Positions 14,679-25,832 of a stretch of DNA of 64,000 nucleotides are shown here, in pieces (positions within the stretch are counted from its first letter, which is position 1; each line of letters starts with the position of its first letter). Source of the DNA: Brachypodium distachyon (Eukaryota > Streptophyta > Magnoliopsida > Poales > Poaceae); assembly GCF_000005505.3 (NCBI RefSeq), contig NC_016131.3:16513501-16577500 (forward strand), read 5' to 3'. The notes under the pieces are model-generated. The model had not been told where the DNA came from. It saw only the letters and a program-made list of their open reading frames with translations, and did no database searches. The translations under genes and the position numbers were made by a program.

Positions 14679-15666
14679 GACTGAAAATTATTCCAAAATT
14701 CAGTTGATGCAGGTGAACTTATAATTTTGCACCTCACAAATGAAAATTAAAGAAATGCATGACAAGTAAAGGCACCACTTTATATGTGGAAGATGGGTAG
14801 TGGTACAACAGCTGACAATGTGACTGTTGATTATCATAAGAGCTAGGGACAAAACAACTTGCATTGACAACCTCAGTTTGGATATTTCAGTCACTACAAA
14901 ACAACTCAACGGTTGGTTCAATACCTAACAGAACCATGGAAAAGCAATTCACGGCATTGAAGTGACTAACTAGACTCCTGAATTACTTATACAGCCTCAC
15001 AATCGTTCTTCTCACTTCCAACGTACACAGGAGTTGCACGATCTAGAGGTACCCAGACATTGGGCGTGACCCATGCCTTGCATCAACGAGAAGAGAAATA
15101 TAAGCAGGATGCCAGGATCACACACACACACACAGGCTATGGTGGCATATCCCCCTGTAATGCTGACAGATATTTTCAAATGGATAAACAAACAGAAGGA
15201 TCACAATTAATTTAGGACCACGATTTTAACCCCATTTGAACCGAGACCTCCTCCCTTGATTTCCCGCCGTGCACAGCTAGATCACAGCAGCCCAGATCAC
15301 CCACCCCATTTTTTTTTTCCTTCTAAATTGTTTTCGAAGACAGGACATCCACTCCTCTAAACTAGCAGCGCAACCATTCCTAGATCCAGCACCGCTCCTC
15401 GTCAGATCTGCAACCCCAAAACTGCCAGACCCAACCATTCCAGCCGAGCAAGGCGGATCCTCTTCCCTCAACCCCCGGATCACGCGGATCCCACCCGCCC
15501 GGAAACCCGACACGATGAACATTTGAGACGGCCTGCTGCCGCTTCTCGGGATAACCCGCGCACAGCCACAGCAGGGGCAAAGCACAAAAAAAAATACCAC
15601 CAGATCTCGCGACGAGGAGGGAAGGAAGGGAAGGGAAGGGAAGGGCCGGGATCGATCTCGACGTAC

Positions 15667-15790
15667 CTCCGCGCTCCAGGACGAGGTGGTGGGCTCCGAG
15701 CAGGAGAAGGTTGGCTCGGCGGCGGCGGCGGGATCACAGGACGGAGGCGGGCAGGAGGCGCGCGGTGCGTGCGTGCTGCGGTGTGGTGGG
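15667..15790 (-). other. Probable 5' UTR first exon of the UMP-CMP kinase gene
   Basis: A GC-rich stretch ends on the minus strand with CGCGGAG followed by the donor GTACGT (15661-15666). This suits the acceptor at 14681-14682 just before the ATG. The upstream end is set only by a TATA-like TATTAAAC at 15813-15820. The long open frames on both strands here reflect GC-rich leader sequence. Confidence 0.55.
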
Positions 15791-15812
15791 CGTGGAGCGA
15801 GGAGCGAGGGGC

Positions 15813-15820
15813 GTTTAATA
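15813..15820 (-). promoter_or_regulatory. TATA-like box of the UMP-CMP kinase gene
   Basis: TATTAAAC on the minus strand lies in a GC-rich promoter region. It would place the start of transcription near 15,785, just upstream of the inferred leader exon. Confidence 0.4.
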
Positions 15821-15829
15821 CGGGGGGCG

Positions 15830-17640
15830 CGCGGTGGTGGTGGAGCTGGGATGGCCCGGGGGAGAGGGGCCCCACGTGGGGACAGCGGGGCCGATGGCGT
15901 CGGCGCAGGAGAGAAGTGCGTGTGCGTGCGGGACGGGACAGCAGAGAGACGAGACGAGACGAGCGCGCCGCAGGGGAGAGCGCCGCGTGGGGTGCGCGGG
16001 TCGGGGTCTGCGGGAAAGCTTTTTGTGGGCTGGAAAGCTTCGAGGAAGGAAGGGGTGGGAGGGAGGGAAGCCGGCTGGTGGCTCCAGCTGTCGACCGGTC
16101 GAGCCAGGCCCATCGATTCTGAAATGGCACCACGAGTACCCATTTTTTTGTGTGGAAGAATACCACAGGCTATTGAAAAGCCTCTGGTGCTAAAGCGTCG
16201 GCCAGACATATACGCAACAATAGCTTTAGCTTCGTGAGTCGAGTAAAAATACAGTTTTGCTATATTTTTTAGATGACTGACAAATATTAACCATTATTAC
16301 TAAGTCGATGTTAATAACTGTCTGATTCGATCATCGTGACTCGCACAAGACTCGGGTAAGTACAAAAGATGGAAAAAAATCTTCATTGGATTTGTGGACC
16401 GAGAAATAACTATTTCTAAATACAATGAGAAATAAACACTCCCAACTAATGTTGCTCGTTTTTCAGATTCACTCCGTAAAACTATAATCGCTCTGCAATT
16501 GCATGCCCGCTAACCACTAGTACAATCACAGGGGAGCACAGTCCACCAGAAGATCTAGGGTCATGTTCAACAAAAACCGATGAAAACACGACATAGCCAG
16601 CCTGCTCTTGCACATAACTGTATGGCTTCATTCGTACTTGTAGGCATGTGGCAAGTCAACCAACAGTACTGAAGCAGCGGCTTCTGGAGAGAGAAGGCGA
16701 TGGAAAGCCCAAAGAAGTGAAGAGCTAGAGTAGAGTCAAAGCGAAAGCCAGCTCATGAAACCACATACGGACTCAAAGGTGGATCTGTTCCAGTTCCAGT
16801 TACGACGAAAGAGAAAGAAGATCTAATACATGGTCCTCATTTGCCAAATATTAGGTACCATGTTGACTCGCGTCGCGTCTCCTCTGTTGTTCTTTTCTTT
16901 GCGTTAATTCGAAGTACTCCGTACCATATTCTGAAAGAAGAGAAGGCGGACTGCGAGGAACCCAGGATCCATGATGCGTATAATTCCTTTAACCGAGTGG
17001 CTAATCATGAGTGTTGATTATGCTGCTGGTTAGATATACGTTTGAGTACATTTTGATCCGATATGCTATCCAGTTTTGGAGCCGATCGCAATAGTTCTCC
17101 AGTAGGAGTATATTCGATCTGGAAGTGAAGGTATACCAAACGGCACAGTGAAGCTTGGTTACACACAAGACTTGCAATTTGCTTTTCCACTTACTTAGCT
17201 GGAGAAAAAGGGCCGGTACTCCTGTGATTCGCATCGATCATATGGCAAACCAAAGCAACCGTTGCCTGTTGGCATGCATCTATTCCCAAGCGTACTGCTC
17301 TAAGGGCCCGGTGCCGAAAGACTATTCTTCCACGCGGCTTCACGTGCCATACATAGCTTCTGTAGTCAAAATTCAGGCGGACGACGACCTGTCGACCTGA
17401 GTCGGTAATTCTCCAATCACTTCCGCAAACGTGATTAGCAATTCACACAAACTGTCAACGACGCTTTTCTATTTTGCAGTTGTTATGATCTGAGTAAACC
17501 AAAGGAACACTAATACTTGTCTAAAGTTGACAAGCCCAGATATCAAAAGTTATAACAGGCCCAGATACCTTGCCTCATAAGGCTAATAAGTGAGCATGAT
17601 CAAATACAAGAATGTTCCTCTAAGAAAACAGAGAGAGCAA
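15830..17640. other. Intergenic region
   Basis: GC-rich promoter sequence to about 16,120 passes into AT-rich DNA. A GGCCCA site-II-like motif lies near 16,107. I see no gene, tandem repeat or element terminus in the rest. Confidence 0.5.
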
Positions 17641-18032
17641 GAGACTGGGCTCAAATTGTTCATCATACAATCAACAAGCAGAAGGTAACTAAGGCTGGCA
17701 GGAAGAAATTATTTGTTTTATCACCATTCAATATGAAGCAGGAGACAATGTCTTCAATTGGACCAAGCAGTATCCATGTTCGAACAACTTCGAGTGTTAA
17801 AATGACGAGCAAGGCAGCACAACTGCACAACACATACCAACAGCAACGAAAGAATGAACCATTCAGATTTAAGACAAGAGAAAAAAAAGAGACCATTCAC
17901 AGTATGGCTTTGACAAAATAATCGCAAGAGTTAATTTACATCAACAGTACCGACAGGCCACATTCGAGTCAACGTGAACATATCATTCCAGCAACTTTTA
18001 AACATGAGTAGCCTTTACATGATGCTGGAATT

Positions 18033-18117
18033 TTAAGTTGAAATCAACCCCCTCAACACTAGAGATATGGCAGATTAAGTTGAAATCAACCCCCCTCAAC
18101 ACTAGAGATATGGCAGA
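18033..18117. repeat. Two-copy tandem duplication (42/43 bp)
   Basis: The unit beginning TTAAGTTGAAATCAACCCC and ending ATATGGCAGA occurs at 18033-18074 and 18075-18117, differing by one extra C. It ends five bases before the Yos1-like stop codon and so lies in the 3' UTR. Confidence 0.9.
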
Positions 18118-18122
18118 GGGCC

Positions 18123-18359
18123 TCAGCCCGACACCAGTTTAACAACAATGATAAGTACATTGAGTGCAATCAGGGGCACACGCAAAAACTGAGTGGCGTA
18201 GATGAGCCCCACGATCTGGCCCTTCAACGACTTTGTTTGTCCATTCCCTGAAACTTCCGACATGCTCCATCCCCTTGGACCAAGAAAGCGGTCTTCATTC
18301 AGTATCGCCAGTGCATTTGCAAGCAGCAAGAAACCCTCCAGCAGCAACCACAAGCCCAT
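18123..18359 (-). CDS. Yos1/IER3IP1-like small ER-Golgi membrane protein
   Basis: The 78-aa product matches the Yos1/IER3IP1 family in length and layout: an N-terminal hydrophobic helix (about residues 3-20), the conserved AILNEDRFL, a short polar loop ending KGQIVGLIYATQFLRVPLI, and a C-terminal hydrophobic helix (about 57-76). Yeast Yos1 acts in ER-to-Golgi vesicle transport with Yip1 and Yif1; a matching plant role is inferred. The coding part is one exon. The ATG lies two bases after an acceptor (TATACAG at 18362-18368), so the leader is spliced. A donor GTGAAA at 19087-19092 is the best partner for a first exon near 19,093-19,400. A 42-bp tandem duplication lies in the presumed 3' UTR. 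Confidence 0.88.
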   Translation of the reverse strand: MGLWLLLEGFLLLANALAILNEDRFLGPRGWSMSEVSGNGQTKSLKGQIVGLIYATQFLRVPLIALNVLIIVVKLVSG

Positions 18360-19428
18360 CTCTGTATATGCATACCACGACTCTGTTAGCTGTAAATTTT
18401 GCTACTTACGTGCCACCAGTCACCACACTATCATAGCTGAACTAGTAGTTTAATCTGTGCAAATGGATTCAATGTACCAAAGTAGCATCATTCCGAAATG
18501 TAAACGTAACTGGCCAAGAAGATGCACTAAAACATACCAGCGGCATTAAGAATATTAGTGGTGTTTGGTTAACGAATGGTAAGGTGAAAGTTATTGGAAT
18601 GGGATCATGGTGGTTTGACGGGCACGATGCAACAGGGTCGTACCCATTTTTGTTTGGTTCCATCCAGTAATGGTACCAGATTGCTGTACAGTGTCTGGTT
18701 GTGCAAAGTGATCTGACAACATCCAAGGTCAAGTGTATTTTGAATACATAATCTGTCTTCTAGCTGTTGATGCAACAAGTGCTACAATTTGTGCAAAAAC
18801 AATACCACAAATACAAGAGAAGATTTCCTCCATTTGCTAAGAGAGGAAATTTTCAGCATTCTTATTCACACAATGAGATGCAAATTCCCACCATTTGCAG
18901 TTTTGCACAATCAGATTCCAAAAATACACACACAATCCTGTCTATGCAAACAATGATATGTGTATATTAATTTCCATAACAACAAGGCAGAAAGTGCTCT
19001 ACTGTGGTACTGCCTTTGCAAACAGAGCAGAAATTCTGAAAAGAAAAGAAAAGGAGTAGGGATCGAGGGGGGCGGGCAAAGGTGAGTTTCACCTTCTCGC
19101 TGCCGGTGATTGAGATAGCAGAGGGAAGGTGGAGGCCGGCGAGGGACGCGCTCCGGGCGGTTGATGTAGCAATGGGGGAGAGGCAGGGGCCCGCGTGGAG
19201 GTTGGCGAGGGAGACGGGGCGGCGGATCTGGACGACCGAGGGCGTGGTGGACTGAGGGCTGGGCAGCGGCGCCCGGTGGCGAGGGAGGGGATCGACGGGG
19301 CGGCAGCTAGCGTTGGGAAGGCTCGACGGCGGCGGGGGAGATCGCGAACAGGAGGCTGACCTGACCTACTCCGCGCTTCTGACAGCCGAGAACAACGCGT
19401 AGTAGGGGTACTCGACAAGGCAGTTCCC

Positions 19429-19455
19429 GGCCCATTAAAAGCCCATGAAAAGCCC
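19429..19455. promoter_or_regulatory. Clustered site-II (GCCCA/TGGGC) promoter elements
   Basis: GGCCCATTAAAAGCCCATG followed by AAAAGCCC gives three GCCC(A) motifs within 27 bp, with another GGCCCA near 19,484. Such clusters are typical of plant housekeeping promoters. They sit just upstream of the inferred Yos1-like leader exon (minus strand). No TATA box is evident. Confidence 0.5.
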
Positions 19456-19469
19456 TTGTCCCATTAGGA

Positions 19470-20360
19470 ATCTCTCGCGAGCCGGCCCAGTAACTAACCG
19501 ACTTCTCCCAGATATGGGTCGTATAGCAGCCGCCAGCCGCTGTCCTGCGAAGATTTTTAGTATCCCTCGCCTCCGGCCGCCGTGTTGGCGCTGCGAGACG
19601 GAGGAACCTTGATTTTTCTTAAGAATATCTGGAAGTGTTCGTTCATATCTATTGTTTGGTTTTGATTGGCAACGTGATGACGGAGGTTGCGATGCTGTTT
19701 CGAATAAAGGTAATCTGGTTTTTCCTCTGCTGTGGGGGTGCCTCAACGGGTGTTGCTGCCGAGCCAGAGTTTTAGTCACCACAGGTTCAGTGTACCCGAT
19801 CTTACAGATTTTGGATTTGTGTGCTCGCAGATCCGTTTATACGTATCTGTTGAGTTTTGGTGAGTGTGACATAGTGTTTTTCTTGGTTTTATCTTTTGTA
19901 ATTTTGGAATTCTTCTCTGACTTGCAGTTCGACGACCTGTACCTTTAGGGGATCATCCTCCGCCCAAGTACGTTCAACGCTTACGGCTTCTCATCTTTTT
20001 GGATGAGCGATTCAAGGATTTCTGAAACCTTTGAAGGTAACCAAGTTTGTGCAGGGATAGGAGTGGTTATGTTGTCGTTTTAGTCTAATTGCAGTCTCCA
20101 TGTTAAAACCTTGCCAGTATTTCATGTTGCAAAGAATGATTGCACAGAGAAGATGTTATTAAGAGATTTCATTGTAGTTTTTAATTATAAGAATTACCTC
20201 GTAATTTCTAGAATTCATGATCCAAAGTATTGTACCTGTAATGGTTTTCGAGTAGTTTACCGGTACAGATACGAAGCATGGAGTTAGCAGTAAAACGAAA
20301 ATCTCGCACTTCGTTTTAAAGTTGGTTTAAAGTTTGTTCTACACCTCCAATAAAACCTTG
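19470..20360 (+). other. Intergenic region with a possible spliced transcript
   Basis: On the plus strand an ATG near 19,676 opens an 11-codon frame that ends at a donor-like AAAG/GTAATC. A second piece follows the acceptor CTTGCAG at about 19,927 and reads FDDLYL-stop. Together this gives only 17 codons. It may be a leader, a non-coding RNA or chance. The rest is AT-rich with nothing recognisable. Confidence 0.2.
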
Positions 20361-20366
20361 TGCGTG

Positions 20367-20375
20367 TATAAAAAA
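20367..20375 (+). promoter_or_regulatory. TATA box of the SKP1-like gene
   Basis: TATAAAAAA lies 64 bp before the ATG at 20431, giving an expected start of transcription near 20,400 and a short leader of about 30 nt. Confidence 0.6.
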
Positions 20376-20430
20376 CAAACTAAACCCTTGTGGCTTGTGC
20401 GGATCGATCTGAAGAAAGGCCAAGGGACCA

Positions 20431-20925
20431 ATGTCAACACCGGCGGAAGCGGCGGCGGCGGGCGCCATGGTCCAAGTGAAGACCAGCGACAACGAGATCG
20501 TGAAGCTGCCATTAGAGATAGCCAAGCAGCTGAGGCCCATCGGCGACATGATCGACGGCGGCGGCGCGGCCTCGACCTTGATGACCATCTCGCTCCCCGA
20601 GGTCCACTCGGCCAACCTCGCCAGGGCCGTCCAGTACTGCGAGAAGCACCACGCCGGCGGCGGCGGCGGCGACGACGAGGGCGTCCGCATCTGGGACAAG
20701 GAACTTGTGGGCGGGCTCGACAGCGACGGGCTCTACGGCCTGACGACGGCCGCCAGCTTCCTGGGCCTCGAGGGGCTCCTCCGCCTCGCCTGCCAGGAGG
20801 TGGCCGACAGGATCGCCGGCAAGGAACCCGAGCAGATCCGCGCCATGTTCAACATCGCCAACGACTTCAGCACCGAGGAGGAGGCCGCCATGCGGAGCGA
20901 GGCGCCCTGGGCCTTCGACGATTGA
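20431..20925 (+). CDS. SKP1-like protein (SCF ubiquitin ligase adaptor)
   Basis: SKP1 proteins bridge CUL1 and F-box proteins in SCF E3 ubiquitin ligases. The 164-aa product has the N-terminal POZ-like fold (VQVKTSDNEIVKLP, residues about 14-80) and the C-terminal F-box-binding Skp1 domain (IWDKELVGGLDSDGLYGLTTAASFL, then EQIRAMFNIANDFSTEEE). The C terminus SEAPWAFDD replaces the canonical ENQWAFE ending. Additional Ala and Gly runs (AEAAAAG, GGGGG) are typical of fast-evolving grass SKP1 paralogues. The gene has no intron. The ATG follows a TATA box at 20367 and is the first in the leader. A role in a core SCF complex is not shown. Confidence 0.9.
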   Translation: MSTPAEAAAAGAMVQVKTSDNEIVKLPLEIAKQLRPIGDMIDGGGAASTLMTISLPEVHSANLARAVQYCEKHHAGGGGGDDEGVRIWDKELVGGLDSDGLYGLTTAASFLGLEGLLRLACQEVADRIAGKEPEQIRAMFNIANDFSTEEEAAMRSEAPWAFDD

Positions 20926-21812
20926 TCTTAATATTAGAGTTTAGTACTACTATATAGATTCAGTTGGATGAGAGATGCACACACTCGATCATGAGTACTC
21001 GTGCTACTTCATCAGATGCAAACGTTTCGTCTCAAACATGCTTTGAATTGATCGCGTGCTGCTGTTAATTTGGTTCAGGATAATATTTCCATACGTTTTT
21101 TTTCCTGGTTGTTCTATTTTGTTCACAAGATTTTCCCTGCATGTTAATTTCGAGTTTTATCAGACCTGAATCGATCTTCAGCAGAATTATGTTCGATGCG
21201 ATTCTTTTTGCGGTTGTTGTTTCTCTGTTATAACAGCAACGTCCGCAAGTGCCGACACTGTTGATGTGGAGCAGAGAAAAAGAAAAGAGAGTTAGGAGTA
21301 GTCAGCCTACTTACCATTGTAGGTTATCGAATAAACGTGTTGCATACTTATCATTGTACATTATCGAACAAACGTGTTGCATACTTACCATTGTACATTA
21401 TAAAACGGAACAGAGTATTGCATTGCATGTACGAAATTTTATACGACGTGCTTAAATGCATCACATCAACATTCTGTATATTTTTTTGGAGGATGGCATC
21501 GTGCATAACTCTGATTGAAGGTCGCATCGAATTACCATCTCATGTTTCGACAATCATTCAGCACACAACACTTGCTACGGTTTTATCAACTTTATTGCGA
21601 AGACACCATATGCAAATATAGTACAACAACTAATTGGTGCCAAGACGAATCAAGAGTTCAGGCAACAGTATGCTAAGAACGAGCGAACACTGAGCAGCTA
21701 GCAGAATAATGTCTCAGGTCTGTCTCTCCCCAAAGTAATCCCTAAATCGCGGCACAAACCAAGCTCATACATATATGGCAGTAATCCACGGAACGAATCA
21801 TGCGACGAATCT
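20926..21812. other. Intergenic region between SKP1-like and LTP genes
   Basis: These are the convergent 3' ends of two genes. The region contains the 37-bp tandem repeat at 21311-21415. Otherwise it is AT-rich UTR-like sequence with no further gene visible. Confidence 0.5.
21311..21415. repeat. 37-bp tandem repeat, about 2.8 copies
   Basis: Units starting TTA(C/T)CATTGTA begin at 21311, 21348 and 21385, each containing TTATCGAA(T/C)AAACGTG and ending GTTGCATAC; the third copy is incomplete. A short open frame across it is only the repeat being translated. Confidence 0.9.
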
Positions 21813-23287
21813 TCAGAGGTAGTGAGACAGCAGAGGCGCTGCCACGACGGATAGGACGAGGGTCACCAAGGAGACAGGAGATCGGGTCGCTGCCGCCTTC
21901 GCTGGGCCTGGACTGCCGGTTGCTGGTGTTGATCCGGAGCTTGGTGAAGGAGCTGCAAGATTAGATTCAGATTTCAGACTAGTGATATGAAAGTAGGCTC
22001 CATCAGGGGATAAGAGGTAGGAACAAACATTTCTTCAGTTCAGGGTTTCAGGCAGTTAAAGTAATTCAGTGTTTTTGTTCTCTATTATACCTACCACACA
22101 ATTCACCTTCAGAGACAGACGGATGATGATTAATCCTCAACGGTGAGCACTACATAATTTAGTGCAAATCGACTTGTGCACACGAATCACATCATTTAGC
22201 ATCTGACACATCTTATTACTCAATGAAGGCCACAACTGTCGTTTTCAATGGTTTAGTCTTTATACTGGACGTCATCCATCATACTATTGTTTTGTGAATT
22301 CAGTTGTGCGATTGCAACATCTGGCTGTCATCTATCATGGAGTATGATAGTGCCACTTTACAGAAATTAGACTATCCAGAATAGAATAATGTCTTCATTC
22401 TAATACAAACCATTAGTATTTCAGATGTTTTCGTCCTGTTCCTCTCATAAAATACTAGGCCAATTCAATCTTCTTTATGAATTGCAGGGTACCCTGCCCT
22501 ATCAATGTTCTAGATTATTTTATTAGGAGCATATTTTGTTTTTTTACAGGCAGATCTCTGCCAACTTTGTTTATGAGTAAAACAGACAGCAGATGCCCGA
22601 GGAGACTGTTAAATTTCTGTATGGTTCAGAGAGCCCAGAGACATTCATATTTCCCTTCCCCCTAAACTCAGATTGGAAAATGCAGATGGAGATAAATCAC
22701 TCTGGCTCATTGTTTACTCGGATTAGGGCATGCGCCAGATCTAATAAACGCACTTCTACACGGATCTACAGGTACTACGAAAAGCGAAAGAGACGGTGAA
22801 AATCGTAATTACCTTCAGTAGGGGCGGAGCCGGGGGCGCCGGGGATTGCAACTGCAGGAAATCGAAAAAAAATTAGATCAACCAGAGCCGCACTCCAAAA
22901 ACGGCTCCCCCAGGAAAAAAAAAAGAGGAGAGAAGAGATCGACGACTCACTCTTGCACTTGCTCAACGCGGCCTGGTTGCCCCCGCAGGCGGCGGCGAGG
23001 CCGGCGGCGCGGGCGAGGTCGATGGGGACGCCGTAGTTCTTCCCGAAGGCGTCGCAGAGGCAGGCGGCGCTGGCGGGGCTGGCGAGCGAGGACTTCACGG
23101 GCCCGCAGCACTCCTTGGGCGGCTTGCTCACCGTGCTCCCCGGTGTGAGGTAGGGCAGGCAGCCGGCGAGCCCCACCAGCGTGGACCCGCAGTCCGGCCC
23201 CGACGGGCTCGCCGCCGGAGGCTGCACCTGCGCGTGCGCGGCCGAGGCAAGCGCGAGTACGACCATGACGAACAGTGAGGACGCCAT
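21813..23287 (-). CDS. GPI-anchored non-specific lipid-transfer protein (LTPG type)
   Basis: Extracellular protein predicted to bind lipid at the plasma membrane or cell wall, with a role in cuticle lipid export inferred from the family. Three exons: 22951-23287, 22813-22851, 21813-21952; 516 nt, 171 aa, phases consistent. Residues 1-19 are a signal peptide ending AHA. The eight-cysteine LTP pattern is complete: C33, C43, C60-C61, C76-L-C78, C101, C111. A Pro/Ser/Ala-rich linker (PGAPGSAP..., PATGSPGPAK) follows. The last 22 residues form a hydrophobic tail (SLVTLVLSVVAAPLL) typical of a GPI-attachment signal. Exons 2 and 3 encode only linker and tail, as in other LTPGs. Reading through the first donor would give a false 170-aa ORF lacking the GPI tail. 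Confidence 0.93.
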
Positions 23288-23390
23288 TGTTGGCTGTAGG
23301 TGCGAGAAAGCGGCGGAGGTGGGGATGAGATTGAAAGAGTGGGGGGCAGATCGAGTGGACTTAACGGTGGGCGTGCCGCGTGCGGGCGGC

Positions 23391-23396
23391 TTTAAA
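23391..23396 (-). promoter_or_regulatory. TATA-like box of the LTPG gene
   Basis: TTTAAA in a GC-rich context about 105 bp upstream of the ATG on the minus strand. It implies a leader of roughly 70 nt. Confidence 0.45.
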
Positions 23397-23399
23397 GGC

Positions 23400-25740
23400 G
23401 GGCGGCGGGTGGAGCGGCGCCGCCAGCGAGGTATCGTTATCTACCCGGCTCCGCGTGGCTTGCGCAGAGTGATGCGGTTTAAAATGGGAGTGCTGGGCGG
23501 TTTGGTTGGTGCCAGTGGGATCTTTGGAACCGTCTTACGAACTTCCAATTAAGGAGTACTGATGCCAGATTTCCCTCATAAAAAAATCTAGCAATGCAAC
23601 ATCATTCTTTTCAAAATTTGAACTGGTCTAGACTCTAGAGACCAGAGCAGGGTTGCTAGCCGAATCATATTTGTTCCGCCCAATTGATTTGATAGTTTTA
23701 AATACACGGAGTATATATGATGTTTTGCCCTAGAAATATGGTTTAAAATTGGACTTGAAAGTTTAAAGATTTTCCAAGTGTATAATTGTTTAGTATACTA
23801 CTCTCTCTATTCCACAATACAACGTGTATAGGTTTTTTTTATTTGTTCCACAATACACATCATTTTTCTTTTGGTATCCGCATCCGGCCAATAACTATAA
23901 ACATCCATTTATTGTTAACCCAATATGAATGATCATGCACTAGAAACGAGAGCTGACTTGGTCCAAGTGCACAAATCTATATGAGATGTATTTTGGAACG
24001 GAGAGAGTAGTAACTTAGAATCATGCAGGCATCGATCAAAGTTTGTATCTCGAAGATTCTACTCAACTCTATTCTAAAACAAGCATGCTACTTACTTAAT
24101 TTGTTTCACAAGATATTTTGCAAAAATACATTAAATCAAAGATTTAGTATGTTCTAAATGATATCATGTCGATTTCTAACTTGGAAGCGGAGGAGTCCAC
24201 GAGCCTCCGATCGAAGACACCCTGTCTGCAGACTAAAATGGGAAAAGAGGAAAAATAATAGGACAAGGGGATATTCAGATCGAGAACGTATTGCTCTCGA
24301 GATTTTATTTCCTTAGACAACACATGGAGATACTCTTGTATAATTCCATGTTGTCCAGTAGATAATAGAAGCTTCTTTTGGCGATGGGAATGATTTGGCT
24401 GGACTCGTTGACCTTGACCAGCAACCACAACGTGCACCACTCTGCATTTGGTTAATTAGCTGTTACTACTACTCATCATGTTTGCCAATCGATCTGCACA
24501 CACCTGGCAAACTTAATTCAAATAGACCATACAATACATCACACAGCTTGCAATCTTGCATTTTGCAGTGCATTTCTCGACGGTCGTTGCAGTACGCGTG
24601 GCCCGCCAAAATTCGATACGGTGCGTGCAACGGTGCAAGTATGGCGCTAAGCTAATTCTGCTGGCCACACGTCTGATCCAGGCATCCAGCAGCTAGCATA
24701 TCTGGCCTGCGCCATGGAATTATTGTGCAATCCATGCTCCATTCTGCCATGTGCCATCGTCTCCTTATCTTCGTACAGTGTGCTGTCGATCCACCTGGCC
24801 TAGTAGTCTCGTGCTTGACCGTGACCGATCAGTGTGCCGTTTGCACGGAGATATCCATTTGTAAACTTGTGACATATACACAGTGTTGCACGTTCAGGAT
24901 TTATCCGGGCATGCAGCTGGCTGGCGTCCATCTGTAGTACGTTTGCCTTTGCGGTGTATATGGATGTGCACTGTTTCTAGAACGAAAACCGTACGCTGTG
25001 GAAGATTAGCCATATGTACGAATCATGTCACTTAGGCGTGTCAATCGAATTAAATATGCGTCGTCTGCGGCTCAACCCAAGATGGAAATTCTGGAAGGAG
25101 AATTCTACTAGTACTACTCGACAGAATTAAATAGCATGGGTTTGCTCTGCCTCGTTTCCCTACATGCTTCGCCGTGTCACGATTGGAAAGGGGATTCCAG
25201 AGGAACACGATCGAGGAAGATCGACCAACAAAGTTCGTGAAATTTGTTGAAGCTGACCTTTTTTCTTCTTCTCCTTTTGCAATATTTTGTTACTTTTCAC
25301 CAAAATTCCAATTCCACTTCAGTACTTCACCCTTACGTCGGCTGAGATATAAGGAGAAAGAATTAATACCGAGAAAGAAAGAAAAACGATATTTAATCAA
25401 AGACAAATAGGCTACATTTTCCCTTGTACGTATATATATTTCACCGAGGAAAAAAAATCAGTTGGCCATTTGGTGACGCTAGAAGAGATATGTGCGCGAG
25501 ACCCCGGGACCGAGTCAATGGGCCGGCAGGTTTAGCTAGCTAGAGACCATGCATGTCCGATGAAAGCCTCGAAATATCCGCCATCCACAATGGATCCGAG
25601 CAGGGGAAGTATAATTAAGTGGCAATACGGAGCAGTACTTGACTTGCACATCGATCGCAGATGCTAGATAAGCCTCTTAGATAAGATAGCCATGTGCAAT
25701 TGCTAGAACTCGACACTAGCTGGTTCTCTTGATCATAAGC
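23400..25740. other. Intergenic region
   Basis: AT-rich DNA holding one Stowaway-like element (23801-24007). No coding region with family resemblance was seen; short open frames here lack support. Confidence 0.5.
23801..24007. mobile_element. Stowaway-like MITE
   Basis: A 207-bp element starting CTCTCTCTATTCCACAATAC and ending TGTATTTTGGAACGGAGAGAG, imperfect inverted repeats. TA is present on both sides (23799-23800 and 24008-24009). No coding capacity. Confidence 0.8.
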
Positions 25741-25756
25741 GTTGGAAGTGGGTTTT

Positions 25757-25815
25757 TCATATCAACTGTACGTGGCAAGGGGTTTTTCAGATCAACTGTA
25801 CGTGGCAAGGGGTTT
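25757..25815. repeat. 28-30 bp tandem duplication
   Basis: ATCAACTGTACGTGGCAAGG followed by GGTTTT occurs twice in tandem just upstream of the Lys/Glu-rich ORF. A longer frame starting at 25742 gains its length from this repeat. Confidence 0.85.
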
Positions 25816-25832
25816 TAGTAACCAACGCCAGC

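Noticed and set aside
15277..16237. Long overlapping ORFs on both strands (up to 310 aa)
   Set aside because: They are GC-rich promoter and leader sequence of the UMP-CMP kinase gene, with Pro/Arg/Ser runs and open frames on both strands, no domain.
19089..19418. 109-aa minus-strand ORF
   Set aside because: Low-complexity Ser/Pro/Arg product overlapping the inferred leader exon of the Yos1-like gene.
20334..20957. 207-aa plus-strand ORF overlapping the SKP1-like gene
   Set aside because: Arg/Gly-rich shadow frame; the SKP1 frame has clear homology.
22775..23287. Unspliced 170-aa lipid-transfer ORF
   Set aside because: After residue 112 it reads into an intron starting GTGAGT; the spliced form regains a GPI-signal tail.
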